From assembly GCA_965208965.1 (NCBI GenBank), contig OZ242384.1:2790001-2854000 (forward strand): DNA of 64,000 nt, given 5' to 3'. Below are positions 1 to 9,197 of the stretch, one piece after another. Source of the DNA: Bin5 sp965208965. GTDB lineage: Bacteria; Chloroflexota; Anaerolineae; Caldilineales; Caldilineaceae. Position 1 is the first letter of the stretch. Each line of letters opens with the position of its first letter. The position numbers were made by a program, and so were the translations under genes. The notes beneath the pieces are model-generated. The model saw only the letters and a list, made by a program, of their open reading frames with translations, ran no database searches and was not told where the DNA came from.

Positions 1-62
1 CAGGCAATCCGGAACCGGCCTGACCCCGCAGGCCGAACACAACGAATATTTAAAGACAGCGG

Positions 63-94
63 CCGGATCCATAACAGGATCCGGTCTCTCTTTT
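63..94 (+). terminator. Hairpin with T-rich tail, possible terminator of an upstream gene
   Basis: An 8-bp perfect stem (CCGGATCC at 63-70, GGATCCGG at 77-84) with a 6-nt loop is followed by TCTCTCTTTT. It would end a plus-strand gene lying left of the window. The T tail abuts the ribosome binding site of the next gene, so it could also be a leader hairpin of that gene. Nothing else is recognisable in bases 1-62. Confidence 0.4.
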
Positions 95-104
95 GGAGAG
101 GGAA

Positions 105-485
105 ATGGAAGAGGGGATGCCCCGCAGCGGTTGGCGCGAGATGGCGCTGTGGCTGATCCGCAGGCGTCGGCTCTTTCGCGTGACCGGAGATTCGATGACG
201 CCAACTCTTGCGTCCGGCGCCGTAGTAATGCTGGATCCCAGCGCCTACCGTTCGCAAAGCCCGCAAGAGGATGAAATTGTCGTCACGCGCCATCCCCGCA
301 ACAACGAGCTGAAAATCGTCAAGCGCGTCGCGGCGGTTATCGAGAGCCGTACTGAAATCAGTGCCCCAAGCGTAGGACTCATACTTGCCAGCGACAACGC
401 CGCCGCCGGTGCAGACAGTCGCTCATTTGGGCCGGTCGCACTGGACCTCGTGCTGGGAAAGGTAGTCAGTTGCCTGCGCCGGTAG
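105..485 (+). CDS. S26-family signal peptidase-like protease (nickel-SOD maturation protease type)
   Basis: 126 residues. The S26 Ser/Lys dyad is visible: GDSMTP with Ser30 and KIVKRV with Lys73. The short length, basic RRRRLFRV stretch just before the serine motif and absence of a clear N-terminal membrane anchor resemble the SodX-type proteases that trim the Ni-superoxide dismutase N-terminus; that role is inferred from family resemblance, since no sodN is in the window (it could lie to the left). An in-frame TTG exists at 93, but the ATG at 105 preceded by GGAGAGGG (95-102) is preferred; the ATG at 117 is also possible. A generic type I signal peptidase fragment is the alternative. Confidence 0.75.
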   Translation: MEEGMPRSGWREMALWLIRRRRLFRVTGDSMTPTLASGAVVMLDPSAYRSQSPQEDEIVVTRHPRNNELKIVKRVAAVIESRTEISAPSVGLILASDNAAAGADSRSFGPVALDLVLGKVVSCLRR

Positions 486-541
486 GTGCCGGGTATGGAA
501 GTACCTGAGGATACCGCTTTAATTTGGTTGCAACTTGAGTT

Positions 542-1489
542 CTAGCGGCGCTGGCGGGGATCGAGCGCGTCGCGCAGGCCGTCGCCGATGAAGTTGATGC
601 TGAGAATCGTGAGCGAAATGAACATGCCTGGCCAGATGACGAGCCAGGGATTCTGAGTGATGAAATCTTTGTTTTCGAAAAGGAGTCGCCCCCACGTAGG
701 CACGTTGGAAGGAAAACCCAGTCCGAGGAAGGAAAGCGCCGACTCTGTGAGTATCGCCGCTGCCACGCCCAGCGTTGCTGACACAATAATCGGGCTCAAA
801 ACGTTGGGCAGGATGTGCTGCCACAGGATTACAGGCTCGCGCGTCCCCACGCTGACCGCAGCCTCGACGAACTCCTTCTCTTTGATAGACAACACCGATC
901 CCCGCACGACACGGGCCGTCGGCATCCAACCCAAAATGCCGATCACAAGCACCACGAGCAGGAAAATGCCCAGTTCTGGGCCCAGCAATGCCTTGAGCGA
1001 ATCACGGAACAGCATGATGATGACCAGCAGTAATGGCAGGCTCGGTAGAGCCAGCATCAGGTCCGTGAAGCGCATGAGCGGATTGTCCAGGCGGCGGAAG
1101 AAACCGGATAGCACGCCGACCAGTGTGCCAAAGGTGATGGAGACGAACATGGCGACGACGCCTACCGCCAGCGAGATGCGCCCGCCGAATAGATTGCGCG
1201 CCAGTGTGTCCCGCCCCAGGTCGTCCGTGCCCAGCGGGTACTCCACCGAGGGGGATTGATTGATCGAATCAATGTCATCGACGATGAAGCTGTATTCCGG
1301 GTCGACCGTGTAGATGAGAGGACCGGCGAGGACGCCTATCACCAGTAAGACAAGAACGACAACGCCGATATTTGCCAGATTGTGGCGGCGAAAGCGCAGC
1401 CATACATCCCCCCACAAAGTACGATGCTGGCGTTGCGGGAGTTCTGAGGAGAGGCTTTCAGCCGATGCCGTTTCCGTACCTACGGCCAT
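542..1489 (-). CDS. Peptide/nickel-type ABC transporter permease, DppC/OppC family
   Basis: 315 residues. Inner-membrane subunit of a peptide-class importer. The N-terminus has the OppC-type cytoplasmic lead (WGDVWLRFRRHNLANIG) before the first transmembrane helix, and the family motif YPLGTDDLGRD follows the first periplasmic loop. The ABC-binding EAA loop is seen as KEKEFVEAAVSVG. It is the last gene of the operon binding protein - DppB type - DppC type, 68 bp after the preceding gene. No DppD/DppF ATPases follow: the next gene is on the opposite strand and convergent. Confidence 0.93.
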   Translation of the reverse strand: MAVGTETASAESLSSELPQRQHRTLWGDVWLRFRRHNLANIGVVVLVLLVIGVLAGPLIYTVDPEYSFIVDDIDSINQSPSVEYPLGTDDLGRDTLARNLFGGRISLAVGVVAMFVSITFGTLVGVLSGFFRRLDNPLMRFTDLMLALPSLPLLLVIIMLFRDSLKALLGPELGIFLLVVLVIGILGWMPTARVVRGSVLSIKEKEFVEAAVSVGTREPVILWQHILPNVLSPIIVSATLGVAAAILTESALSFLGLGFPSNVPTWGRLLFENKDFITQNPWLVIWPGMFISLTILSINFIGDGLRDALDPRQRR

Positions 1490-1557
1490 ATCAATTCCTG
1501 TGGCCAGCAGTTCGCGGTGCCTGGCCTGTTAGCCCAGTGACAACTCGCCACTGCACT

Positions 1558-2574
1558 CTAGCTGTACCGGATACGCGGGTCGAGTATGCCGTAAATGACA
1601 TCGGCAATGAGATTGAAAACGACAATCAAGCAGGCAAAGATAAAGGTGACCGTCTGTACTAAGGGAATGTCGTTTAACTGAATTGCGCCGATGAGGAGCG
1701 CTCCCAGGCCGTTTACGCGGAAAATCTGTTCAGTAATGATAGCGCCGCTGAAAATTGCGGGAATGCCCAACGCGATGAGGGTGACAACTGGGATCAGGCT
1801 GTTGCGCAAGATGTGGCGAATCACGACATATCTTTCGCGAAATCCTTTCGCCGTCGCCGTACGTACGTAGTCCATCGGAATGTTGTCGAGCATTGACGAG
1901 CGCGTAAAGCGGGCCAGAATCGCCGCCTGGAAAAAACCGAGAACTGCCACCGGCATGGCACTTTGCCTCAACTGCTCGACGAAACTGTGCCAATCCAAGA
2001 CCTGGAGATTCGTGTCATAGATCATGGGAAACCATTTGAGCTTCACACTGAACAGCAAAATCATCAAGAGACCGGTGAAGAAGGTCGGGATTGAATAGCC
2101 GATAAGCGAAATGAAGGTCCCAACTTGATCGAAGATCGAGTACTGTCGAATTGCAGAGATGACACCGATCGGCACCGCGATAACGATCGCGACTATATAG
2201 GCCAGCCCCACAACCCAGAGCGTCTGCGGCACACGCTCTACGATCATGTCCATCACGGGAACGCCCCGACTGCCCCAGGAGGTCACCCGTAACCGCTTCT
2301 CCCCATCCCCGATTTGAATGTCGAACGCGTTCTCGATCAGAGACAGCGGTTCATTCACGAAGAACTGGCGCATCCACAACCCATACTTGACCGGAAAGGG
2401 CTCATCCAGCCCCATCGCCTTGCGAATCTGCTGGCGGACCTCGGGGCGAATGGTTTCCGGCAGAGCGCTGGTCGGATCTCCTGGCGCGAGATCGAGCACC
2501 GCAAAAATGACAAAGCTAATCGCGATGAGGGTGGGAACAATTGTCAGGACGCGACGGACGAGATACTGGCCCAC
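1558..2574 (-). CDS. Peptide/nickel-type ABC transporter permease, DppB/OppB family
   Basis: 338 residues with GTG start. The N-terminus MGQYLVRRVLTIVPTL followed by DLAPGDP is the classic DppB opening; a long periplasmic segment follows, then the transmembrane core with the EAA-type loop MDYVRTATAKGF. It forms the transmembrane pore with the downstream DppC-type protein. It lies 66 bp downstream of the substrate-binding gene, and that gap is filled by a perfect hairpin at 2600-2630. The ribosome binding site before the GTG is weak, so expression may be low or coupled. Confidence 0.93.
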   Translation of the reverse strand: MGQYLVRRVLTIVPTLIAISFVIFAVLDLAPGDPTSALPETIRPEVRQQIRKAMGLDEPFPVKYGLWMRQFFVNEPLSLIENAFDIQIGDGEKRLRVTSWGSRGVPVMDMIVERVPQTLWVVGLAYIVAIVIAVPIGVISAIRQYSIFDQVGTFISLIGYSIPTFFTGLLMILLFSVKLKWFPMIYDTNLQVLDWHSFVEQLRQSAMPVAVLGFFQAAILARFTRSSMLDNIPMDYVRTATAKGFRERYVVIRHILRNSLIPVVTLIALGIPAIFSGAIITEQIFRVNGLGALLIGAIQLNDIPLVQTVTFIFACLIVVFNLIADVIYGILDPRIRYS

Positions 2575-2599
2575 GGTGTTATGTTGGGGAGACAGAGAC

Positions 2600-2630
2600 A
2601 GAGGGAGGAGAGGAAAACTCTCCTCCCTCT
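2600..2630 (-). promoter_or_regulatory. Intercistronic hairpin between binding-protein and permease genes
   Basis: Perfect 13-bp inverted repeat: AGAGGGAGGAGAG at 2600-2612, loop 2613-2617, CTCTCCTCCCTCT at 2618-2630. It starts 10 nt after the binding-protein stop and ends 25 nt before the DppB-type start. No T-run follows on the minus strand, so a classical terminator is unlikely; mRNA stabilisation or partial attenuation giving more binding protein than permease is the likely function. Confidence 0.6.
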
Positions 2631-2640
2631 CTAATTCAGA

Positions 2641-4413
2641 TTAGCGATGCCAGTCGCCGACATTCCACATCTGGCTGTCCCAACCGTTGATCCAGACACC
2701 CTTGAGGGTGTTCAGCTGGGCCGAGACTTCGCCGCGGTAGACAAGCGGAATCTGATAGAAACTTTGAACATTGATATCGTTCAACTGCTTCACCAACGCT
2801 TCACGCTCCGGGCCGACCGGTGTCTGCGTCAGTTGTTCGAAGAGCGCGTCGAATTCCGAGTTACAGCCGCGGAAGATGTTACCGCCGCCCCAGGAGTTGT
2901 CTCTCATCGGAATCTGGTCGCAGATCCAATTCGAAAGATGCTGCTGCGGGTCAATCGTGGGACCGGTCGTATACATCTGCAGGTCCGTGTAGAACTTCTG
3001 ATAGGTGTCGGGGCTGTTGGGATCGCCGCCAAAGAACACGCTCGCGTCGTGGTTGATCAGTTCGGTCTCGATCCCGATCTGCAGCCACCACTGGCGCAGA
3101 AGGGCCTGCGTTTTCTGACGTACCGAGTTCGTGGAGGTCTGGTAGGAGATCTTGAGCGGAATGCCGTTGTACTCGCGGATGCCGTCACCGTCCGTGTCGA
3201 GGACGCCATTTTCGTCCAACAACGCATTGGCGCCGTCAATGTCCTGGGTCAGGCAGCCGTCGTTTGAGTCTGACACGTAGTGGAGCGGGGCCGGGATCAC
3301 GTTGCAGGTAGGCTGGCCGGCGAATCCGTAGAGCTGTTCGGATATGAGCGTGCGATCGATCGCCATCGACATCGCCTGCGGAATCGGCGCGAATGTCAGG
3401 AAGGGATGGGCATTTTCGCCGCCCATGTATTCGGAACGATCGTCGCCCAAGTCGGAATGCGGGTTGGTCTGGTTGACCAGGACGCGCTCGACATAACCGG
3501 CAAAGGCGGAGATCACTTCTCCCAGCCCGGCAGCTTCCATGTCGCGCAGAATGTCCGGTTCGACCTGCAGATTCCAGGCATAGTCGGCTTCTCCCGTCTC
3601 CAGGACGGCTCGGGCCGCCGATGCGGCATCACCGCCGCCCTTGAAGACCACCGTGTCGAAGTAAGCCGGTTCGCCGTGGTAGTGCGGGTTCCGCTCGTAA
3701 ACAGCGACGTCGTTCACCTTGAAGTCGATAATACGATACGGTCCTGTTCCCAGGGGGGCGACATTCTCTTCGTTGCAAGTCTGCGCAGCCGCGCCCACAC
3801 AGTCTCCAAATTGGGCACTACTGATAATCGGTGTATTCGCGCCGACAAAAGCGTTGTAGGGATACGGTGTCGGCGAATCGAAAGTGATCTTGATCGTTCG
3901 GCCGTCTAGCGCTTCGACACTCTCAATGCCCAAGAAAGCCTCGCTGGCAGTGCAGCCGGTCTCCTCATGGCTGCAGTACTCCCACGTGAAGACCACGTCC
4001 TCGGAGGTCAATTCGCTGCCGTCCGACCAGAGCACACCTTCCTTCAACGTCCACGTAATCGACATCAGGTCTTCTGAGATGCCGCCGTTCTCGATCGTGG
4101 GGATTTCCACCGCCAGTCTCGGAACGATGGTGCCGTTCGGGTCGTAGTTGGCCAGGGGTTCCAGCGTAATCGCGCCGGCGTCCTGGTCCTTAGTGCCGCC
4201 TGACAAATACGGTCCGGGCAGAGAGGCAGCCTGCCAGTAGAGTATGGTCAGAACTTTGCCCTCTTCTTCCATTGGCTCTTCTTCAGCCATCTCTTCATCC
4301 GCCGCCATGTCCGCGCCGCCAGTAGGCGCAGCGGCTGGACAGGCGGCCAGCAGAAATGCCGTCGCCAGCAACAGGGCGACGACTCGCAAGTACGAAATGT
4401 GCCGTCCCATCAT
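2641..4413 (-). CDS. Peptide ABC transporter substrate-binding lipoprotein (SBP_bac_5 family)
   Basis: 590 residues. Captures an oligopeptide or similar solute outside the membrane and delivers it to the adjacent DppB/DppC permeases. The start is placed at 4413 (tandem ATG ATG) because AAGGAG sits just upstream and a Sec signal with lipobox follows at once (hydrophobic ATAFLLAAC); a longer reading frame to 4560 adds 49 unlikely residues. After the lipid anchor there is a short acidic Glu-rich linker, then the SBP_bac_5 fold with the typical WTLKEGVLWSDGSELTSEDV segment. First gene of its operon. The ligand cannot be told from sequence. Confidence 0.93.
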   Translation of the reverse strand: MMGRHISYLRVVALLLATAFLLAACPAAAPTGGADMAADEEMAEEEPMEEEGKVLTILYWQAASLPGPYLSGGTKDQDAGAITLEPLANYDPNGTIVPRLAVEIPTIENGGISEDLMSITWTLKEGVLWSDGSELTSEDVVFTWEYCSHEETGCTASEAFLGIESVEALDGRTIKITFDSPTPYPYNAFVGANTPIISSAQFGDCVGAAAQTCNEENVAPLGTGPYRIIDFKVNDVAVYERNPHYHGEPAYFDTVVFKGGGDAASAARAVLETGEADYAWNLQVEPDILRDMEAAGLGEVISAFAGYVERVLVNQTNPHSDLGDDRSEYMGGENAHPFLTFAPIPQAMSMAIDRTLISEQLYGFAGQPTCNVIPAPLHYVSDSNDGCLTQDIDGANALLDENGVLDTDGDGIREYNGIPLKISYQTSTNSVRQKTQALLRQWWLQIGIETELINHDASVFFGGDPNSPDTYQKFYTDLQMYTTGPTIDPQQHLSNWICDQIPMRDNSWGGGNIFRGCNSEFDALFEQLTQTPVGPEREALVKQLNDINVQSFYQIPLVYRGEVSAQLNTLKGVWINGWDSQMWNVGDWHR

Positions 4414-4679
4414 CGAAATCTCCTTTTCCTTGCAATGTATGTAATACGTTGAACGTTCCCTGCCTTCCGATGGTCTCTCAATACTCGGCAGAGTAGAGTA
4501 TTGTCGCGCAAGGGGGATTTTCGAGCCAACAGGTCCAAATGGGGCAATCGTGTTAATCACTGCGGTAGAAGAAACCGGCCCGTAAGATTACGGCCTCGTC
4601 TCCGCGATCTGTACAGATGCTATCCTACCATTCTTTTCCGGTGCAATCCAATTGGATTCAGGAGAACAAGGGATCCGAA

Positions 4680-6242
4680 TTACGAGTCGGTTGCCAGCCT
4701 TTCGCCGAATTTCTGAAGCCCCGTTGCAACCCTTTGCGGCACGTGGCGCGCCCGGGAATTGAGAAAGGCCAAAATGCGATCCGGCTGGACGCCCTCAGCG
4801 GAGGCCCTGTTCAAACTGCGCTGGTTGATCTGGTAGAGATAGTTGGGGAAACTGGCCTGCCAGTTGCTGAACCGTTCCACGCGAAATCGGTCCATCAAAG
4901 GCGTGTCTGCGGGCAGCTCAACAGTGAAGTCTTCTTCGACAACGATGGATTGCCGCCTCGCGTCGTTCGGCGTCTCGCTGTCGTGGCCCAACCAGCGGGC
5001 TCCCCCGGCGCTCAGCGAAAACAGCAGATCATCGCCGGCCGAAGGCTCCGCCAGGTCGACGGCTGAGAGCCAGTAGACAGGACCGTTTAGAAGGAAACGC
5101 AGCAGGAGGCCTTCTACCTGATCCCAGTGCTCGAAACCGCGCAGAAATTTTTCCGAATTTTCGACACGTATATACCAGCTGTCATAGTCGCCGGTGGGGC
5201 GCTGAAAGTCAGGGAATGTCTCCTTGATAGCGCTGACGACGTCAGTCTGACTGTACCAGGCGCCTGGCTGTAAACGGCCAATGAGCTGCAGAACAACCTC
5301 TCTCGTTTGCAAAGGATTGTTTTGCCAATTACCAACCGAACAGTCGAGGCCGGGAATGCGCACCAGGTCGTTCCACTCTGAGGAGGTACGCCAAGCCTCC
5401 CAGAGCGAGAAGCGCTGTTCGGAACGCGGTTGCTCCAGAAAGGCGTAGACGCGGTTCCCTGTGAGGCGAACCCGTTCGTCGTCCGCGCGGCGCAGCCAGC
5501 CCAGCCGTTTCGCCAAGTGCAAAAGAAGGGCGACTCGGGTCTCTTCGATATTGGCTGAGGCGGACGGAGCCTCGAACGGAGACACGAAACCGTCTTTGGA
5601 CTTGAGGCGCATCATCAGTTGGTCAATGTCGTCAGGGTCCGGAGTGCCATCGGCCTGTAGGCGCAGCCCTTCGGTATGCAAAAACCCTAATAACGTGCCC
5701 GCATCTTCAAGAAAAGCATCCTCCAGCAGGAGCATTCGGGATGACAGCGGAGGGGGTACCGGCGCAGCGGCCAGCCCCTGCTCGCCGTCGGCGGTCGCCG
5801 GCTGCGGCAGCCAGGGAATGATATCACTGGGGATGAAGATGATCGTGTGGGCGTTCTGGCCTTCCCCTTTGTACGTGCGGCCAATCAGTCCGTAATAGTA
5901 GAGAAACTCAGCGACGCTCTCCGGCGCGTTCCATGGTTGTTCCCGCTCCAATTTGGATGGACCCATCTGCCGGATGCTGCCGTATTCGCGGCTGAATTGA
6001 GCTTCCCGCATTTCGCCCCCCTCTTCAATGAGGAGGTCCATGGCAGACCTGACTCTTGGATAGGAATCGGTAATCTCCTGAAAGGCCATCAACACCGAGG
6101 TCGGGTCTGTGATCTGGCCAGCCAGGCTATCGATCATCGCATGGACATTTTTTTCGCCATCCAGAGAGGCTCCCCGAAGCTCCGCAATTACATGTAGATG
6201 GATCTCCGGGTATTCGACAAGCATCTGACTGGTTTGCGGCAT
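4680..6242 (-). CDS. Large hypothetical protein, possibly helicase-XPB N-domain/winged-helix-like
   Basis: About 520 residues from the ATG at 6242; an in-frame TTG at 6278 would add 12 residues. I do not recognise it securely. The middle (around residues 95-160) reads like a winged-helix repeat (PWNAPESVAEFLYYYGLIGR) followed by a short hydrophobic strand and a Pro/Ala linker. The C-terminal half has repeated Trp- and Leu-rich segments (EQVEGLLLRF-like, FLLNGPVYWL) reminiscent of proteins annotated as helicase XPB/Ssl2 N-terminal-domain proteins in Actinobacteria and Chloroflexi, which lack helicase motifs. No signal peptide or membrane segment is seen. It lies upstream of and co-directional with the peptide transporter, separated by 266 bp without a visible gene. 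Function unknown. Confidence 0.7.
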   Translation of the reverse strand: MPQTSQMLVEYPEIHLHVIAELRGASLDGEKNVHAMIDSLAGQITDPTSVLMAFQEITDSYPRVRSAMDLLIEEGGEMREAQFSREYGSIRQMGPSKLEREQPWNAPESVAEFLYYYGLIGRTYKGEGQNAHTIIFIPSDIIPWLPQPATADGEQGLAAAPVPPPLSSRMLLLEDAFLEDAGTLLGFLHTEGLRLQADGTPDPDDIDQLMMRLKSKDGFVSPFEAPSASANIEETRVALLLHLAKRLGWLRRADDERVRLTGNRVYAFLEQPRSEQRFSLWEAWRTSSEWNDLVRIPGLDCSVGNWQNNPLQTREVVLQLIGRLQPGAWYSQTDVVSAIKETFPDFQRPTGDYDSWYIRVENSEKFLRGFEHWDQVEGLLLRFLLNGPVYWLSAVDLAEPSAGDDLLFSLSAGGARWLGHDSETPNDARRQSIVVEEDFTVELPADTPLMDRFRVERFSNWQASFPNYLYQINQRSLNRASAEGVQPDRILAFLNSRARHVPQRVATGLQKFGERLATDS

Positions 6243-6505
6243 CTGCGTTTTCCGGAAGCGCTGTGGCTCAGAACTCAAACACCTGGTCCAGGTAGCGCTC
6301 AGTTCTCTCTGTCTGATGGCGAGTACCGGTTACGGCCGTTCCTGCACGCCAGGGTATCCAATCGATTCCACCTGCTGGTTAGCGCTCAGCCCCTGTCCAG
6401 ACTGACGCTTCGGAGGGCCTTGCCAATCTGGGCCAACCTGTGAGACAATGTGCCCAGAAAAGAAGATGAAGCGGCAATCTCACAGTGACTGGAGGCCTGT
6501 CCAAA

Positions 6506-6880
6506 ATGACCCGCGATTCATCCTTGTTACCCCAAAGCGGCGGATGGCGCTTTTCCGATATTTTACGCGATTTTGCAGTCGTCTGGCAACTAATGGGTGA
6601 TCCCCAGGTGTCGATTTTTCTGCGAGTCGGTTTTCCCGTATTGGCCATTTTGTATTTTATATCGCCGATCGATCTGTGGCCGGGGCCTATTGACGATATT
6701 GCCGCTGTCATTCTGGCAGGGCGGCTGTTTGTGCAAATGGCCCCGCAGGCCGCGGTGCGGCGCGCCCTCGTGCGGCTTGGACATATTTCGCCGGATGAAC
6801 CGGATCGGGAGGTCTGGGATATCTGGGACGAAGACGACAAGACGATCCCCGGAGACTGGCGAGTCGTTGACGACAAGTAG
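6506..6880 (+). CDS. Small membrane protein, DUF1232/YkvA-like
   Basis: 124 residues. Contains the hallmark of this family, a hydrophobic segment running into FISPIDLWPGPIDDIA, where the Pro and Asp residues are characteristic. The family has no established biochemical role. An upstream GTG at 6485 is in frame, but GGAGG at 6491-6495 lies inside that extension at the right distance from the ATG at 6506. The C-terminus is acidic and probably cytoplasmic. It precedes the M20 hydrolase by 24 bp and may be co-transcribed. Confidence 0.75.
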   Translation: MTRDSSLLPQSGGWRFSDILRDFAVVWQLMGDPQVSIFLRVGFPVLAILYFISPIDLWPGPIDDIAAVILAGRLFVQMAPQAAVRRALVRLGHISPDEPDREVWDIWDEDDKTIPGDWRVVDDK

Positions 6881-6904
6881 GAGACGACGCGCCTTCCACA
6901 ACAG

Positions 6905-8080
6905 ATGAATAACGCGCTGTTTGATCAAGTTGCCCGTACCGTCGACCGCCAGCGGCTGATCGACACTGCTGTAGCGCTGGTCGAGGTACCCAGCCCCACT
7001 CGCAGCGCGGGCCCAGCCGCCGATCGACTTACTGAGATCCTGTCCGCTGACGGCTTTTCCGTCCAGCGGCATGACGCCGAATGGCCGCAAGCGCCAATTG
7101 TCATGACCGCGCTCGACAGCGGCAGGCCCGGCCCTACCCTGCAGTTCGACGGCCATCTTGATACCGTGCATTTGCCCTACGTGCCGCCGCGCGTGGAGAA
7201 TGACACACTGTACGGCTCCAGTTCCGCCGATATGAAAGGCGGCATCGCGGCGGCCTTGGAAGCGTTGCGGGTGTTGCGTACGCTCGACGCTTTGCCGGCG
7301 GGCAGAGTGCTGTTTACGGCACATGATCACCACGAAGGTCCGTGGGGCGACGGCCGTCAGGTGCGCGCCATGATTCGTGAGGGCCTGGTTGGCGATGCAG
7401 TTATGCTGCCGGAATATCTGGCCAGTCCTCTCCCGGTTGCGGGCCGTGGTCTGGCTATATTTCGAGCGACGATTCATCGTGATGGCGAGCCTGTGCATGA
7501 AGTGCTGCGCCCGCCAGATACGCCTGACGTGGTAGTTGCCGGCGCTAAGTTGGTGAACCGACTGCATACCTGGAACGAAGACCTAGGGCAGAACAGCCAT
7601 CCCCTGGTGGGCCATGACTCCACATTCGTAGGGAATATGCAGGCAGGCGAAATCTATAACCAGTCGCCGACTGAGTGTCTGGTGCAGGGAACGCGACGCT
7701 GGGCGCCGCCCTCCGGCAGCGCAGCCGTTCAAGACGAGTTCTCCCAGCTTCTTGCCGAGGTCGCAGCCGAAACCGACACGACAATTGACGTCGAATTCGC
7801 CGTGCAAGGTGGGGCCTACCAGATCGATTCCGACGACCGCCTGGTCCACGCGTTCCAACAGGCACATACTGCCGTGGCTGGCGCCCCCTTGCCGCTCGGA
7901 GCCAAGCCATTTGTGGACGACGGCAATATCTATGCCTCTGAGGCCGGCATCCCCGCGCTGACCCACGGGCCGGCTGCGACAGGCGCGCACACTCTGCACG
8001 AAGCCACGCCCGTGGAGGAGTTGGTGCGCGTCGCCAAGGTCTACGCGCTCACAGCCGTTAAGTTCTGTGTCGAGGCATAG
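6905..8080 (+). CDS. M20-family metallohydrolase (ArgE/DapE/deacetylase-like)
   Basis: 391 residues, normal for the family. Metal-site motifs are in order: GHLDT (first His/Asp), SSADMKGG (bridging Asp), a Glu after HDHH where the catalytic DEE usually stands, and HTLHEATPVEEL near the C-terminus (last His). The family hydrolyses amide bonds of N-acyl amino acids or small peptides with one or two zinc ions. The HDHHEG variant of the catalytic motif is unusual but keeps an acidic residue. Substrate cannot be assigned. Downstream lies the convergent ribokinase. Confidence 0.88.
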   Translation: MNNALFDQVARTVDRQRLIDTAVALVEVPSPTRSAGPAADRLTEILSADGFSVQRHDAEWPQAPIVMTALDSGRPGPTLQFDGHLDTVHLPYVPPRVENDTLYGSSSADMKGGIAAALEALRVLRTLDALPAGRVLFTAHDHHEGPWGDGRQVRAMIREGLVGDAVMLPEYLASPLPVAGRGLAIFRATIHRDGEPVHEVLRPPDTPDVVVAGAKLVNRLHTWNEDLGQNSHPLVGHDSTFVGNMQAGEIYNQSPTECLVQGTRRWAPPSGSAAVQDEFSQLLAEVAAETDTTIDVEFAVQGGAYQIDSDDRLVHAFQQAHTAVAGAPLPLGAKPFVDDGNIYASEAGIPALTHGPAATGAHTLHEATPVEELVRVAKVYALTAVKFCVEA

Positions 8081-8134
8081 ACAGGGTTCAGACCGCAGGA
8101 CTCTGAGGTGGTTTCCCTCTCGCAGGTGAAGATT

Positions 8135-9010
8135 CTAAAGTTCGCCGCGCCGCGGGATCGAGTCAGCCGCGCCCTGCCTTGTCACGCAAAGCGCCGCGGC
8201 CCGCGATGCCAGGGCTAGCGACGCCTGGACAGATTCACCTGCCAGAAGTTCGGCAAGAAAATAGCCAATGAAGGTATCGCCGGCCGCCGTCGTATCCACC
8301 GCTTCGACCGGTTGCGCCGGCGTCCTGATATGCTCCCCGTCGCCGGTATAGAGGGAACCTCCTCTCCCCAGAGTGAGCAGAATCGCGGCATGTGGATAGC
8401 GGGCTTGCAGCGTATCCACAATCGACGCCGGTGAGGCGTCCTCAACTTCCGCCAGCGCCGCGCCCTCAGTCTGATTGACCACGAACAGGGAAACGTCTTC
8501 AAGAGGGTATGTCAGCACATCCGGCGTCATCGGCGCGGGGTTGAAAGCGACGGTCATCCCTCGTTCGGATGCTTCGCGCAGGATTGCAGGCAGGGAGCTG
8601 ATTTCGTTCTGGAGCAGGAGCCAGTCGCCTTCACCGAAGTGAGAGAGCACGTTGTTAGCATCATCGGAGGTCACAGTGAGGTTGGCGCCCCCATAAAGAA
8701 GGATCGAGTTCTCGCCGGCGGGGTCTACCTGAATGACGGCGTGACCGGTGGGCTGGTTGTCGAGACCGACGTGCGTTACGTCAACGCCTTCGGCGGCGAT
8801 GGCGTCTCTCAACCAAAGTCCCTCCGGGCCAATACGGCCTGCGTGAAAGACGTTTGCGCCCGCGCGCGCCAGGGCGACAGACTGGTTCGCCCCCTTTCCA
8901 CCCTGAAAGCGGCGATACTCCGTGCTGGGCAGCGTTTCCCCCGGGCGGACAAGATGCTCGACCTGATAAACGTGGTCGATGTTTAATGAGCCGAATACAA
9001 GAATGGACAT
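8135..9010 (-). CDS. rbsK: Ribokinase (PfkB family sugar kinase)
   Basis: 291 residues. Phosphorylates ribose or a related sugar with ATP in the cytosol. The first PfkB signature is seen as GGKGANQSVALARAG near residue 38, and the second, with catalytic Asp, as DTTAAGDTFIGYF. N-terminal FGSLNIDHVY is typical of ribokinases. AGGTGA precedes the ATG. It is transcribed divergently from adenine deaminase, suggesting a nucleoside/ribose salvage theme, with 187 bp between the two starts. Confidence 0.9.
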   Translation of the reverse strand: MSILVFGSLNIDHVYQVEHLVRPGETLPSTEYRRFQGGKGANQSVALARAGANVFHAGRIGPEGLWLRDAIAAEGVDVTHVGLDNQPTGHAVIQVDPAGENSILLYGGANLTVTSDDANNVLSHFGEGDWLLLQNEISSLPAILREASERGMTVAFNPAPMTPDVLTYPLEDVSLFVVNQTEGAALAEVEDASPASIVDTLQARYPHAAILLTLGRGGSLYTGDGEHIRTPAQPVEAVDTTAAGDTFIGYFLAELLAGESVQASLALASRAAALCVTRQGAADSIPRRGEL

Positions 9011-9102
9011 GGTTCACCTGACTGGAGCTCTCGAACTTTCCAGCCGATTGTAACATTTAGAACTCGGCAGCCAAAAGAGGCCAACATCCCCACCGCCTGT
9101 GC

Positions 9103-9108
9103 TATAAT
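9103..9108 (+). promoter_or_regulatory. Extended -10 promoter upstream of adenine deaminase
   Basis: TGCTATAAT gives a consensus TATAAT at 9103-9108 with the TG extension two bases upstream; no good -35 box is visible. Transcription would start near 9115, leaving a leader of about 80 nt before the ade ATG. The leader shows no purine-riboswitch core that I recognise. Confidence 0.5.
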
Positions 9109-9197
9109 GCCCGCGAGCAGTTCGCAGGTGGCCTGAGGACAGTGAGGTCTGGTTTCCCTCTGCGTCTGCCCGCAATTGCAAGTTGAAGGGACGATCC

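Noticed and set aside
9115..9197. Possible purine riboswitch in the ade leader
   Set aside because: The leader has a short GAGG/CCTC hairpin but no three-way junction core of purine riboswitches. A similar GGTTTCCCTCT string near 8110 looks like chance.
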